The notes beneath the pieces were generated by a model that had not been told where the DNA came from, searched no databases, and saw nothing but the letters and a program-made list of their open reading frames with translations. A stretch of DNA of 64,000 nucleotides from Agapetus fuscipes (taxonomy: Eukaryota > Arthropoda > Insecta > Trichoptera > Glossosomatidae). The position numbers and the translations under genes are program-made. This document shows positions 21,597-32,330 of this stretch, piece by piece. Location: the NCBI GenBank assembly GCA_951799405.1, contig OX637333.1, forward strand, positions 19,033,960-19,097,959, written 5' to 3'. Numbering within the stretch: position 1 is the stretch's first letter; each line of letters begins with the position of its first letter.

Positions 21597-22134
21597 GAGT
21601 TGTGCACAATTTTGTAAACAATATCAGTATTCCCGATAAGACAAATGACCTCAAAAGTTTTTGGGAAAAAAATGAAGAAAAAAGTATACACGAAGAATGG
21701 AGGTAAACAAAACCATTATGGAGCTCGGTCACTGGGTAGTCCTTAAATCAAACTGAGCCTTAGAAGGACGCGTCATACTAAATAACTTTTGGTTTTCTAT
21801 GTATTTTATTTTTTTAATGATATTGTAGCAAACAATCAGTACATTTCATGTACTCATCTTGGTTTTTTTACAGTTGATGAAATTGACCTAATATAAAAAA
21901 TCTGATTTTTTGTCGGGAAAAAATGATTCTAGTCCTTGGAAACAACAGAGTATTGGTTTTACTTTTCCATGGCACATCGACAGTGTGACATCAAAAATAA
22001 TGTAGGATCTATTGCTTGTTTGTTAAAGTCCGTACTAAAATGTACATCATAACTTTTTGTTCTTTGATAAGTTTGAATGAAGCTAAACTGTGAAATAAAA
22101 TGACTGCAAAGGGATAAATATCAAGAGTTGAAAG
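21597..22134. other. no recognised feature
   Basis: AT-rich spacer. Confidence 0.5.
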
Positions 22135-22255
22135 GTTACACATAAAGTATGCAAAAGCGCAAACTTACGCGTGTCTGCTTGTGGACGTGTGTTTTCTGTA
22201 AAATTTATTAGCCAACATATCTTTGTGATATCATCTTTAGATTATAGATGATTCT
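22135..22255 (+). repeat. R3U copy, 3' part
   Basis: AAGCGCAAACTTACGCGTG, CTGCTTGTGGACGTG and ATCTTTGTGATATCATC, ending at TTAGATTATAGATG. Confidence 0.7.
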
Positions 22256-23419
22256 AAACGATAAGAACATTAAAAAAAGAAAAAAACCACTTAAAAATAT
22301 TTCAACAACAAAAAATATCGCAAACTTTTTGATACCAAACACTGAAATAAAGGAATAGTAGGTGGTACGGAAGACATCGTAAAATGAGGAAGACAGAGAA
22401 GAATTTGCTTGTACGAACAACAGAATGAAAAACAATGGGATTCCACGTATTGTTCTTCAAGGGAACTCAACCGGAAGAAGACCTCCCAAGAGATGGCATG
22501 ATAGCTGGTAGTCTGGATCACACGAGGAAGTTGTCGCTACTTCCTCCTGCGATCGAAAATGATGAATATGAAGGGAAGACGAAAAGGAAATCTTTCAACA
22601 ATACTCATACATTTTTAGTTCCTTACCTACAGTACATTTCAATTGCAACATCCAATAAGACAAGAAGTTGTCAAAAGGATTAGGCTCTCGTCCGGGCGGA
22701 GGCTTTTCTGGGGATTATGGTTCACTCAGCCTTCTCTTCCTTCCTCCTTCTTGCTACACTTCCTCCCTTATCCGCGCGAGACCGGAATGCCCTCAACACG
22801 CCAGTCCTATACTTACATATTGGATACAGATGTAGAAAGGATTTCGAGCCTTGATAATATCGAAGGCAGTTCTAAACCGTGAGCATTTTTATATTTTTAC
22901 TGGCAGTATCCAGTGTATTTCCGAAAGGGGAGTAGATTCACGAAACTAAAGGCTGAATATTTTTTTGCAGTTCAATCAACATCAAACTTCCCACGATCTA
23001 TTTTGAAGATATTTCTCACTTTTTGCTGTAAATTTTATCTGAATATGTTAAGTGGTGTAGCCAGAAATAGGGAACAAATTTAACTTTCTCATTTGAAAGC
23101 AACAAAGTGGTGAACAGATTATTTTATACTACGGTCGATATGAAACTTCACATGAACTTTTCCAAAATTATTTTACATGTTTCCTGAAAATTTACTTAAA
23201 ATTGGTTGAGCAAAATACATAGAAATAGAAGGCGTTAATGTTTATTGTTAATTATTTTTTAAATAATTTCCGTTTATTTGTTTTAAATTAATAAAAAATT
23301 AATGGCGTGTCTTTTCTGAGAAATGACGAAGTATATATTTTCCTGTTTAATGTTAAAATAAATGAAAGCCAAGTTAAATGAATATTACGTCACTTTCATA
23401 TCCTTAACACACATGCCTT
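22256..23419. other. unassigned, with a GC-richer block at 22680-22850
   Basis: Two plus-strand frames overlap (22435-22683 and 22643-22882, about 80 codons each) but match nothing I recognise. The GC-richer block begins CTCTCGTCCGGGCGGAGG and could be an exon or a piece of an unrecognised repeat. I see no supported splice pair. Confidence 0.3.
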
Positions 23420-23862
23420 TATAATAATAATAATACAGTATTTTTATAGCACCTTTTCATGACTCTTGGTCATCCCAAAGGCGCTTGCTCATATGAGCGC
23501 GCGAACAGGTGGGTCTTCAACCCCTTTCTAAAAGTACTCTCCAGATCCATTTCGCGCAGGTCATCTGGGAGGCCGTTCCATATCGTTGGAGCAGCCACCT
23601 TGAAGGCTCGATCTCCAAAAACGGTCTTCTTTTTCCTTCTTGGAAACTCTATCCGACTGCGACATGATGCTGCTGATCGCAGTGTTGCTGTTCTGCTGCT
23701 TGTGGTGGCTGGAGTTATCATATCCTTTAAATATTTCGGTGCGGTCCCACGCAGGCTCTTGAAGACCAGCAACCCTATCTTATACTGGACCCGTTCATGA
23801 ATCTTGAGCCAGTGAAGAGACTTCAGGTGCGGCGTAATATGGTAAACCATTCTTAAAACCAA
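23420..23862 (-). pseudogene. CR1-like LINE RT C-terminus and 3' UTR
   Basis: The minus-strand frame 23862-23470 (130 codons) begins with the HWLKIHERVQYKIGLLVFKS block. It continues through APKYL, LRSA and GDRAFKVAAPTIWNGLPDDL, and ends RKGLKTHLFARSYE. This is the conserved C-terminal region after the RT domain of CR1/L2-like LINEs. The 3' UTR (TGGGATGACCAAGAGTCATG) and a TATTAT tail at about 23421-23443 follow. The fragment is open throughout, so it is relatively young, but it is severely 5'-truncated. Confidence 0.88.
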
Positions 23863-24265
23863 GGCTATAAGAATTACATAATTAAATATTTAAAAAATAA
23901 AAGCACGTAGTTTAGAATTTTTCTTGCGGAAATCCGAATTTCAGTTCTCGCGAATCAAAGCAAAAACGGTTCCTTTGACATTCCGTGAATCCAATATGGG
24001 CAAAGCCACCACCAAACGGTCTCATCCACAATATTACTACCTACATAATGTTATTTACAGAGCAACTTTATCATACACGTTTCTGGAATTTGAAAAAGTA
24101 TGGGATACCTCCATATTTTTTCGCATTTTTTAAGCTTTTTTTTATTTTAGTGCTACTGTCATAAAGATAGGTGATTATCGTGATTTTGTACTAACATTTT
24201 GCAGCTCTAAGGAAGAATATAATATTTTTGTTATGCTTTGTTTTGTTCTAAAGTGATCAATCAGA
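23863..24265. other. no recognised feature
   Basis: AT-rich spacer. Confidence 0.5.
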
Positions 24266-24535
24266 GGCCGATCCGTGGTCTAGTGGTTAATAACACTTCG
24301 GAACTCTAAGAAGAAGGTCATGGGTGTCAATCCATTGCCGACAGAGAACAAAAAAATGTTTCATTTTCATAAATGACCTTCGCTGGGTTGTAAAATTCAT
24401 GAGCCTTTACCAAAGACCAGTCAACAAAATATGATCATCCAGCCTTACAGCACTTGGGTCTTGCTTGAGAATTGACGCTTTCTATAGCGACAACTAGGCT
24501 TGAATTCAAACAAAAATAAACACAAATAAATAAGC
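24266..24535 (+). repeat. SINE-B, full length
   Basis: tRNA-like head GGCCGATCCGTGGTCTAGTG at 24266, ACACTTCGGAACTC, a damaged B box, then the body (CTTCGCTGGGTTG, CAGCACTTGGGTCTTGC, TTGAGAATTGACGCTTTC) and an AAATAAAT end. Confidence 0.85.
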
Positions 24536-24559
24536 TGAACTATTATAATTTACTATTCA

Positions 24560-24812
24560 TACTTAATAATTTAACTTGCAAAGATATTTTGATATTTCAG
24601 GCTTAAATATCATTTAAGCCCACAGACAGACATGAGTATTTTCGCACTTACACATGCTGCATGTGTACATATAAAAAAACCCTCAAATGAACATAAGATC
24701 TACAGTTCATGCCGTTTTTCCCTGAAGCCCGGGTGCAATTGCAAAAGTGAACCAAGTATCTACAACCTACAGCATGAGGGTTAGCCTCATAACAACATAT
24801 TAATCAAGGAAT
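24560..24812 (-). repeat. R3U copy, near full
   Basis: AACTTGCAAAGATATTTTGA to ATTAATCAAGGAATACC, with the complete head. Confidence 0.88.
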
Positions 24813-24831
24813 ACCTAAAATGAATTTGCAG

Positions 24832-24885
24832 CTGATGACTGAATGAAGTTTATTCATGAAACCGGTCGTTAGTTAATAAAATTGT
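24832..24885 (+). ncRNA. hammerhead-like motif with GAAACCGGTC
   Basis: CTGATGA, extra C, TGAAT-loop-ATTCA (stem II), extra T, GAAA, CCGGTC, then GTTAGTTAATAAAATTG. Both invariant boxes are exact and the GAAACCGGTCG tail matches the 10.9-kb locus. I see no convincing stem I. It abuts the head of the preceding R3U copy. Confidence 0.45.
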
Positions 24886-25942
24886 AATCCTTTAATCATC
24901 TACAAAGTTTTATTGTTATTTTCGTTTGAAATAAATTAACTGTCAATTATTACTCTAATTAAAGCATTTTGCAACTTAGATTATAGAGTCTTCAGTACTC
25001 TGTATTGTCGTGGAAATGACAGAATACTCCGAATGTATGTATTTAACATAAATCATTGCAAATACAGGCATGATACATTAATTAATGGCATTATAATACA
25101 GAGGAGTGGAAACTATTTTGACGCATGTAGACACCATAATATATCTGTTTCAGACCAAATTTTACAAAAGAGCAAAAATAAACTTGTGAATCACATGTTT
25201 TTCTATGAAATAACGTACACATATCTTAATAAAACTAAATAAGTATTGCAACTACAGCTATATCCTTCTGCCAGATTATGGAATACACTATTTTAGACAT
25301 TTTGTGGAACAAACATAGAAAATGAAAATTCTGACAGATATACCTATTTGCCATTACACTACCGATGTGTGTTAGCCTACCTCAACATAAATCTTCGTTA
25401 GTTAGAAATAAAACAATGATACTCCGAGTTTTGACGCTTTGTAAACAGGCAAAAGGAACAGCCGTTAGAATTTTCTTCTGCATTGTTGGCATTAGCTACT
25501 GCAATGTCTTGTCTACGCGCAAATCCTGCGCACCCGTTGCAATTATTATGGTCGGTGAATTTGTGAATTTTGAAAGAAGAAAAATGGCATTATTTTAAAC
25601 CTAACGGCGTGTGTTATTATTAAGAGTCAAAACAAAAGATCTAGAAAGCAAGAGCATACGATTTCAAATGATTATTAAATACTTTGTGGTGCTTGAGAGC
25701 TCTGTGGATGACAGGTGAGCCGTATGTAGTATGTATCAATGCTGATAGCTAGTTTCTTCTCCTCCAATATTATAACTCAATGAGTAATACCCTCTAAGTG
25801 CGGAGCATGTATAGTGCTGATTTAATATGTAGATTAACAAACATCGTATCTGTTTGATATGGCTTCCTGAATAACTGTTTACTCATTCAAATAATTACTA
25901 AAATAATATTAGCTTTGTAATAGTGATTTCTTACATCATCCT
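24886..25942. other. no recognised feature
   Basis: About 1 kb of AT-rich spacer. Small frames at 25033-25242 and 25365-25598 have no family signature. Confidence 0.45.
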
Positions 25943-26176
25943 TGACTAATAGGTTGGTATGAGGCTGACCCCCATCCTCTAAAACCTTGGTTCACCTATT
26001 CCAATGCCCCCCCTCCGTTTCCGGGGAGGGTGGCAGGAGTGGCAAGGTTTATGTCTTGTTTTTTTGCATGTGCATGCAGTATGTGTAATCGCGAACTTAC
26101 ACGCATTTAGCTTTGGGCTTGCATTAAGTAATAAGCCTTAAGTGACAAAATATCTTCGCAACTTAGATTATAGATG
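25943..26176 (+). repeat. R3U copy, near full
   Basis: GACTAATAGGTTGGTATGAG head to CTTCGCAACTTAGATTATAG. CCCCCCCTCCG replaces the usual CACCCCTG. Confidence 0.88.
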
Positions 26177-26207
26177 AATTATAGTTTCAATAAAGGAATA
26201 GTTATTT

Positions 26208-26303
26208 ATGCCACTGCCAAGTAATGATAGTCTTTGTAACACGAGTGCTAGTTTGTGGTAGAGAGCAAGAGTGTTACAAAGACTAATTACGTGCAGTGGC
26301 ATA
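26208..26303. repeat. 96-bp fold-back MITE
   Basis: TATGCCACTGC...AGTCTTTGTAACAC and GTGTTACAAAGACT...GCAGTGGCATA pair almost perfectly. Confidence 0.65.
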
Positions 26304-26427
26304 CAATACTTTTTCTACGACCATTAAATAAATAACAAAATAGTAAATAATAGTCATTATAATGTACTCGCCATTTAAAGTAATTAAAACCTTACCTTTG
26401 TCAAAACGTGTGATTTATCACACGATT

Positions 26428-26655
26428 ATCTAATCTAACCTAAGTTGCAAAGATAAATTATATTTAGGATTCATATTGAATTCATGCCCACAAGCCGACA
26501 CATATAAGGTCGCGCTTTTACATTCTGCATATAAGCTTAAACATTCAAACCCAAAACTCAAATAAACATATGCCCTGCAGTTGTATTGGCAGGTGAACCA
26601 AGTTTTTACAGCATAGGGGATCAACCTCATACCCACATATTAACCAATTAACTTT
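26428..26655 (-). repeat. R3U copy with short (TTAGA) tail
   Basis: TCTAATCTAACCTAAGTTGC tail, then the body to CATACCCACATATTAACC. Confidence 0.85.
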
Positions 26656-27039
26656 TTGAGTTTGTTTATTTTTTGCGGTGAAAATATTTTATATTGTTTT
26701 CATTTCAAGCCTTTTATTTTCCTTTGAAAAATGGAAAGCTTTAATTTGGAGCATTCCGATAAATAAATTCGATAAATTTTTGCACTATTAACAATTTTTA
26801 TTTGACTCTACACATAAAATATATTTATTTTCATTTGAACAGGGCTGGAAGTCTCATCACCACGGTAATTCCTACCTACCGAATATCAGTAATATTGTAT
26901 GAAGCCTAATCAGCTGATCATTTGCGGCCATCTTGGATTGACAGGTCTTCATACCCCCATACAAAGTTGACATTTGAAATTAAAAAATGGTTCCAATTCT
27001 GACAATGCGCATGCGCACATTTTCATTTCAACACGGTTA
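26656..27039. other. unassigned; CCATCTTGG-type patch at 26925-26945
   Basis: TTTGCGGCCATCTTGGATTG is a YY1-like word like those at 8130 and 9571. The rest is spacer. Confidence 0.35.
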
Positions 27040-27070
27040 CCCGTTGCGTAATGTTACATTACGCAACGGG
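27040..27070. promoter_or_regulatory. perfect short palindrome with bZIP-like half-sites
   Basis: CCCGTTGCGTAATG, TTA, CATTACGCAACGGG: 14-bp perfect arms. Each arm holds TTGCGTAAT, close to C/EBP or PAR-bZIP binding words. It may equally be the tip of a MITE. Confidence 0.3.
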
Positions 27071-27209
27071 CTGTAGAAATGTATGCCATTGTGATTGCGT
27101 TAGCCGTTTTGTTATTAGTAAATTACCAAATGGGAGTAGAAAAAATATATTACATCATGAATGGATGAGGAATTTACTTTGTAATCTTTTATTTGTAAAC
27201 ATTAAAAAT

Positions 27210-27295
27210 AATTACTATATGGTTACGGGGGAAGTAAAATTTAATAATGTTCGACCGGCTTAAAAAAAAATGTTTACATCGTCAGGTACAAAAGT
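27210..27295 (-). other. hammerhead-like locus keeping CTGACGA
   Basis: On the minus strand TTTGTAC, CTGACGA, TG, TAAACAT and then CCGGTCGAACATTATT. It aligns with the 10.88-11.0 kb locus (both continue to a GTTACGGGG block). The front half of the core is intact here and the back half is eroded; the reverse holds at 10.9 kb. Confidence 0.5.
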
Positions 27296-27335
27296 TTATT
27301 TGTAACTTATATTTCGGGTGTGAAAGTCGATAGTT

Positions 27336-27474
27336 CTTACCGTATGTATTTGAAGATAGGACGAAATAAAACATGGCAGCGAATCAACAGCTGATCCATT
27401 ATAATGGAACAGTGATCAAGTGTTCAGGCACCGCCATTTTTTATTCCATCCTATCTTCAAATAGGTACTGTAAG
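27336..27474. repeat. 139-bp fold-back MITE
   Basis: CTTACCGTATGTATTTGAAG and its inverse CTTCAAATAGGTACTGTAAG form the ends. Complementarity continues through GATAGGA and AATAAAA. Confidence 0.65.
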
Positions 27475-28309
27475 ATCTACCGACGGCCTTCGAGACTACC
27501 ACCCCTGGTGTAAATAGATTGAAAAATTGTTACAGATTTAAAGTTTAATTTCGGTAGCCCAATGTGAGCGGAATTTAAAACAACAAAATATGTATTAATA
27601 GAGGAATGTTCCCTATTTAAATCCATTTTATGCTCCATTGAAACGTAAATTAGAAATGATCGTTCTGGATTAGCAGCTCAATAAATTGTACTTAGTTTGC
27701 TACAATTTAGACAAGACAAAATAAAATGTGCAAAAGAGTCGGCACAATTGCCATCTAATCTAATCTAATCTAAGTTGCAAGGATATGTTACATTGAAGAT
27801 TCACATTACATGCATTCTCACAACCAGACACGTACAAGTTCGCGCTTGCACATGCCTCATGTGAACCTACAACATAAAAATCAAATCTCAAATGGACATA
27901 CACCCTGCAACTCTTGCCGTCCTTCCCTGAGACAGGGGTGACATTGGCAAAGTGAACCATTTTTACAGCATGGGTGGTCAGCCGCATACCAACCTATAAG
28001 TCAAGGAACACACACACACGACAAATTACATTTTATACATCATTAAATAATAATATTCAAATACAAAATATTCATTTACAAACAAAAACAAATTCCAATT
28101 TAATAAACCCTATTCGCCAACATTACAGATCAACCGCCATTTCTTTCTGTCCTTACATACTTCTTTCATTTCCTCCAGAGTCATAACCTTCTTCATACAA
28201 GCTCTTCTTTTATTATGACTCTGGATATTCCATTCATTCGCAATTTCGGATATTTGGTCCATCCATACCTTTCTCGGTCTTCCTCTACCACGACATCCAT
28301 CTATTCTAC

Positions 28310-28472
28310 TGTAGTGATTCTGTACCTAACAGGGCTGTTAATTTTGAATTTTAGAATGCTGCTTCTTTTGTTCCCAAAAACAATAGCTTGGAAAAAACAA
28401 TAAAATTTGCGTGTAAGAAAAGGGCATGCAAGATTTTTATTTAATAACACCCAACACCCAAAGACCTTTACA
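28310..28472 (+). repeat. 5' LTR
   Basis: 163 bp, TG...CA bounded, identical base for base to 29044-29206. Confidence 0.93.
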
Positions 28473-28490
28473 TTGGTGACCCCGACTTGA
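28473..28490 (+). other. primer-binding site
   Basis: TTGGTGACCCCGACTTG directly after the LTR. TGGTGACCCCGAC would pair with a tRNA 3' end reading GTCGGGGTCACCA. Confidence 0.75.
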
Positions 28491-28600
28491 ATAAACAGTT
28501 AAAAAGGGTGTTATTCCAAATAAATTGTGTTCCAACCAAGTGTCAACAAGTTTTCACCAAAAATAGTGTTTGAAAACCATTTTGTCAAAAAAAAAAAAAA

Positions 28601-28967
28601 TGGCGACCGGCGAAAATCCGACCACACACGTGCATTGCGGTTAGCGTCAAGCTAGCTCCTTTCTGGAAGGAGAATGCCGCGTTGTGGATTCTCCGAGCGG
28701 AAACACAATTCCGCCAGGCCAATTCCGCCTGTGGACATAACAAAATTTGGCCACTTGGTAATGAGTCTGGATGATGCAACGCTCACGATTGTAGCTGATA
28801 TTGTAACAGCAACCACCATGATGCAACAAACAACAACCGCTGAACTACAGCACAACCAATCGCCGAACAACGGCACAGCAAACACTGCTGCAACAAGCAG
28901 CAACCACCGGACAACCACTACAACAAGATCGGGCCGAAAAGTGCACTTTCCAGACAGATTCTACTAA
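28601..28967 (+). pseudogene. gag remnant joined to pol terminus
   Basis: A short ATG frame at 28601 (MATGENPTTH) hits a stop at 28643-28645. In the next frame VKLAPFWKENAALW, then a shift to PPVDITKFGHLVMSLDDAT: the conserved PFW-x-ENP-LWF and TKF-LV-LD blocks at the N-terminus of arthropod Gypsy gag. The open frame 28674-28967 then jumps to TRSGRKVHFPDRFY and a stop, the usual end of a Gypsy pol. Protease, RT, RNase H and most of integrase are deleted. Confidence 0.8.
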
Positions 28968-29030
28968 AAATCTAAGAGAAGTCAAGATTCACCGATCACC
29001 ACTTTCATCGCATCTGCCCTTGGCAAATGC

Positions 29031-29043
29031 TGGAGGGGACCTC
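29031..29043 (+). other. polypurine tract
   Basis: GGAGGGGACC just before the 3' LTR. Confidence 0.65.
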
Positions 29044-29206
29044 TGTAGTGATTCTGTACCTAACAGGGCTGTTAATTTTGAATTTTAGAATGCTGCTTCT
29101 TTTGTTCCCAAAAACAATAGCTTGGAAAAAACAATAAAATTTGCGTGTAAGAAAAGGGCATGCAAGATTTTTATTTAATAACACCCAACACCCAAAGACC
29201 TTTACA
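29044..29206 (+). repeat. 3' LTR
   Basis: Identical to the 5' LTR and followed by the CTAC duplication. Confidence 0.93.
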
Positions 29207-29502
29207 CTACCAACATATACTTTCTTCGTCAGTCTTTCCTCATTCATTCTCTCCATATGCCCAAACCATCTTAACAAACTTCTTTTAATCTTCACTTTCA
29301 CACTTTCTCTTGCACCACATTCTTCTCTTACAAAATCATTCCTCACCCTGTCACTCCGTTTTTTCCCAATCATACTTCTTAGAAAGTCCATTTCAACAGT
29401 ATGGACTTTACTAATTTCACTTTCATTCACCGTCCAGGCCTCGCTTCCATACATCAAGGTGGGTAAAAGTATGCCACTGCGTACCGCCAATCAGCCATAG
29501 AC

Positions 29503-29830
29503 ATTTAAATTGTGAAGTCAACAGTTAAAACTAATTCGTGATTGTCGTCACTACAAGGGAGCTGTGTGTTTGGTTATTTAAAAAGGTGTGTCTTTAGTGC
29601 CTCCATAAAATTTTGACGATACATTCTGTCACGAACGTGCTAGTGGTCAAGTGGATGTCAGCTTAGACTCGAAATTAGAAGGTGGTGGGTTTTATTACTG
29701 TAAAAAAAAAAGATTAAGTTTGGCAATGTCACCCCTGTTTCCCGAACTCGTTCTACGTGAAATACCAGACCGACTACTCAAAAGATGGAAGAATAGATGA
29801 CCTTCATCACAAAAGGGAACAAACAAATCT
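29503..29830. other. unassigned; tRNA-like scrap near 29635-29700
   Basis: GTGCTAGTGGTCAAGTGG and AGGTGGTGGGTTTTATTAC recall a tRNA-derived SINE head. TGGCAATGTCACCCCTGTTT at about 29730 is a stray R3U phrase. Confidence 0.35.
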
Positions 29831-30116
29831 AAAAAAACGCAACTAAGCTACACATACAATATAACTTATAACTTTTATTTGTACAGGTAAGAGAGCCGGC
29901 CATACGCCAAGCGCTTCAGTTGAAGAGGGGGGTTCCCAGCTCCTGAGGGGGCTGGTTCACATTTCTTTTGAAGGTTGAGTTAACCTTGCTGGTATTGATT
30001 TTTTTGATTTTGAAATAAAAATTGAAACAAAAATTCGTTTCTGACAGTCGTTGGGGACTGGGCTTTAGCTCTCACCATGAAATGCAAGCATTCTACAACT
30101 GAGCTATCGCTTATCC
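29831..30116 (-). repeat. SINE-A, near full, diverged
   Basis: ACGCAACTAAGCTACACATA to TCTACAACTGAGCTATCGC, with the head eroded at the B box. Confidence 0.85.
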
Positions 30117-30420
30117 AAAAACTCTACTATAAGAAGAGGAAGAAGAAGAAAATCATTTTTTTAGAAGAACCTGACTTGTTTTTTATCATAATTTGTGTGG
30201 ATAAATAAATGAAGGTGAGGTATAAAGAGTTGTACACACACAGGCCATTCGTCGCGAAAGCGTAATATTTCAGTGTCGCGTGATTAGCCGCCACATTAAT
30301 TATGTGGAGAGCTTTATTTTTATAACGCTGAAATGCCAAAACACGGCCCAGAACTAATTCCTTAGCTGCCAAGGACGCACCAACACACAGACACACGGAC
30401 ACGCATACAATAACACATAT
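30117..30420. other. no recognised feature
   Basis: Contains a GAA-rich patch near 30130-30150 and a CA-rich patch near 30370-30415. Confidence 0.45.
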
Positions 30421-30752
30421 GTCCGGTCGATAGCTCAGTTGGTAGATTGCTTGCATTCCATGCCGTGAGCTCAGGTTCGAATCCCGCCGAGGCGAGGGTG
30501 TCAGAAATGATTTCCCGTTTCGGTGTTTATTTCCAACCCCAAAATATAATACCGGCAAGGTTTACTCAGCCTTCACAAGAAATGAGTAACAGTCCTCGCA
30601 GGAGCTGGAAACCCCCTCTTCAACTGAAGTGGTTGGCGTAAGGCCAGCCCCCTGACCTGTAAAAATAAATAGGTTCAACTCGCCACATGTGATCCCTTCG
30701 GGGATAACGCGGCAAGAAGTTGTAGCTATATGTGTAGCTTAGTTACGTTTGC
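30421..30752 (+). repeat. SINE-A, full length
   Basis: GTCCGGTCGATAGCTCAG head with CCA anticodon-loop-like triplet, B box GGTTCGAATCC at about 30474, body, and GTGTAGCTTAGTTACG end. Among the best preserved copies here. Confidence 0.93.
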
Positions 30753-31867
30753 GTTGCGATGCTAGTTTTTCTTCATTTTCTTCTTCTTCTTTTTTGTGCA
30801 CAAGAGGTTACGCTAGTTACAGTGCGCCATTACAGCTATCAACACGCTGGGAGGAAATCTATTAATAGATTTGTAAAAAATATTATATTCATCTTAAAAA
30901 TGACAATATTACACTTGTTTAAGAGCTTTATACCCCGAGTCACAGGGTGTTGCGCCACGACATCAGTAAAGCTTTTCGATTCATAAAATAAGTCATGTCC
31001 TTGCCCACGGGTATAGTCGTCAAGTACCTACATACAACCTATAACTCACCATCAGAGTGGAACTGTTTTTTTAGCCGTTGATGATTTTAATGACATTTTA
31101 TTCCTCATTGTTGAGGGCTGTGACCCTTGTGAAAGCAATCACTCTACTCCACCCGCAGGCTTTCGAGATAATGACAGGAAGTCAAACGAAAAGGTCTTAC
31201 AGGAAGTAGATGCAATAAGAGAGCTTATAAGTCACGTATTGAAGGGGAAAACTTTAATAATAAATCACTCAATTAAACGTAGCCCCTTTTAAAACAACAT
31301 CTTTTAAGAAAAAAAATTAGGAAGACGAACAAGAGGTCTCCCAAGGGCTTAATCCTTCCAGCATTTGAAGCGGCTCACGGATGTCTCCTTCTATTCGCTG
31401 CTCAAGAGGATGAGAACCAACAGAGACAGATAGCTGACACAACAAGGCACTGATTTATATGGTGACGATAAAAACCTCACATTGTAAGATTCTTAAAAAA
31501 AAATACCAATCTGGATCACTTAAAATTTCAGTATTTTTTCGGCGCTTAAAACGTTATCTTTAACGACTATAGTTCATTGAAAAGGCCATAATGCTGAGTT
31601 TGTAGTCGCCATTAAAATTGAATTAATTATTATTTTACGATATTTTTATTTTAAAATTCTGGTTTCCCCAACTACTCACGCAACTTGCAAATGGTCCTAA
31701 GTTATAAAACACTTTGAAAATTAAACTACAATGAAGCAATTTACAATAATCAATAGAAAAATGCAAACTTAATGACTTTGTTTTTGTTTTTTATGCGATA
31801 GAATTATATTTGTATTAAAAGTTTGATTGAATTGTAGAAAAACTGAAATCATAATGATAAAAACGGG
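30753..31867. other. no recognised feature
   Basis: About 1.1 kb, AT-rich. Short frames only. Confidence 0.5.
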
Positions 31868-31985
31868 AAATTTTATAAAAGCGCCGTTTAGTGAAACTAA
31901 TCACCCCAAGAGCGCCTTTATGTGTTTATTATTGGTGTCTGTTCTCAACTCCAGAGCCAAACTTTTCTAGCAGGATAGACAAGCT
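31868..31985 (-). pseudogene. possible CR1-like LINE 3' UTR scrap
   Basis: AAAGCGCCGTTTAGTGAAAC and CACCCCAAGAGCGCC resemble the 3' UTR phrase at 15970-16010 and 23440-23480. The coding signal upstream is not convincing. Confidence 0.35.
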
Positions 31986-32078
31986 GAACTAATGGCCTTA
32001 TTCTAGTTTCTTCTCATAGTTATGCACGTGCCATGGAGTGTAATATTTTCCTATACAATGAGAAAAAGAGACATAAGA

Positions 32079-32330
32079 TCTGTGGTAAGATGGCTATATG
32101 TGATATGTGACAGTTTTTGCAACGTTGAGTTATGGATACCGTTGGATTCGTCTCCGCGTGATCTATAAGATGACAAAATGATATATGTGTAGAATTTATA
32201 GGATTTGAGAAAAAATATTTTTTTTATTCATTAAGGTTTGGATTTTTCACGGCAAACCAAACTTTAAAATTGCTCTCCTGTAAAATTTGCAAAATGTCAC
32301 ATATCATTTATATAGCCATCTTACCACAGA
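32079..32330. repeat. 252-bp fold-back MITE
   Basis: Arms 32079-32121 and 32288-32330 share TCTGTGGTAAGATGGCTATA and ATGATATGTGACA in inverse. No coding content. Confidence 0.7.

Larger units (their letters stand above)
28310..29206 (+). mobile_element. Gypsy-derived mini LTR element (TRIM-like)
   Basis: 897 bp: two identical 163-bp LTRs (28310-28472, 29044-29206) running TGTAGTG...TTTACA, a primer-binding-like site right after the first and a G/A-rich polypurine tract right before the second. Target duplication CTAC at 28306-28309 and 29207-29210. The interior holds only scraps of gag and the last residues of pol, so it must be mobilised by a full-length relative. Identical LTRs mean a very recent insertion. 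Confidence 0.92.
28110..29490 (-). pseudogene. LINE-R polyprotein C-terminus (RTE-like), split
   Basis: The part before the break holds LLPTLMYGSEAW, VEMDFLRSMIG, DRVRN and LLRWFGHMERM. This is the YG-E-W / FLR-G / RW-GH-RM signature that follows the RT domain in RTE-like insect LINEs. The part after the break holds RGRGRPRKVWMD and CKDRKKWRLICN, the usual GRPR-W-D and DR-WR end. About 160 residues in total, with no stop apart from those brought by the insertion at 28310-29206. The endonuclease and RT core are absent. Confidence 0.88.
27754..29502 (-). mobile_element. LINE-R copy, 5'-truncated, with nested mini LTR element
   Basis: Minus strand: RT C-terminal region 29490-29211, interrupted by a 897-bp LTR element (28310-29206), resuming at 28309-28113, stop at 28110-28112. 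A ~100-bp linker and R3U follow (28010-27754), with a (TTAGA)n tail at 27754-27771. The LINE frame is continuous when the insertion and one copy of the 4-bp duplication are disregarded. This locus is the best evidence that the abundant R3U repeat is the 3' end of LINE-R. Confidence 0.9.

Noticed and set aside
22435..22882. Two-exon gene around the GC-richer block
   Set aside because: No recognisable domain and no supported splice pair. The overlapping frames are in different phases.
28674..28967. Host gene coding a Thr/Asn-rich protein
   Set aside because: Lies between identical LTRs and carries Gypsy gag and pol-end signatures.
30127..30641. Overlapping 60-140-codon frames on both strands
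   Set aside because: Translations of SINE-A and of CA/GAA-rich flanks. Similar frames recur in other SINE-A copies (35452, 37671).
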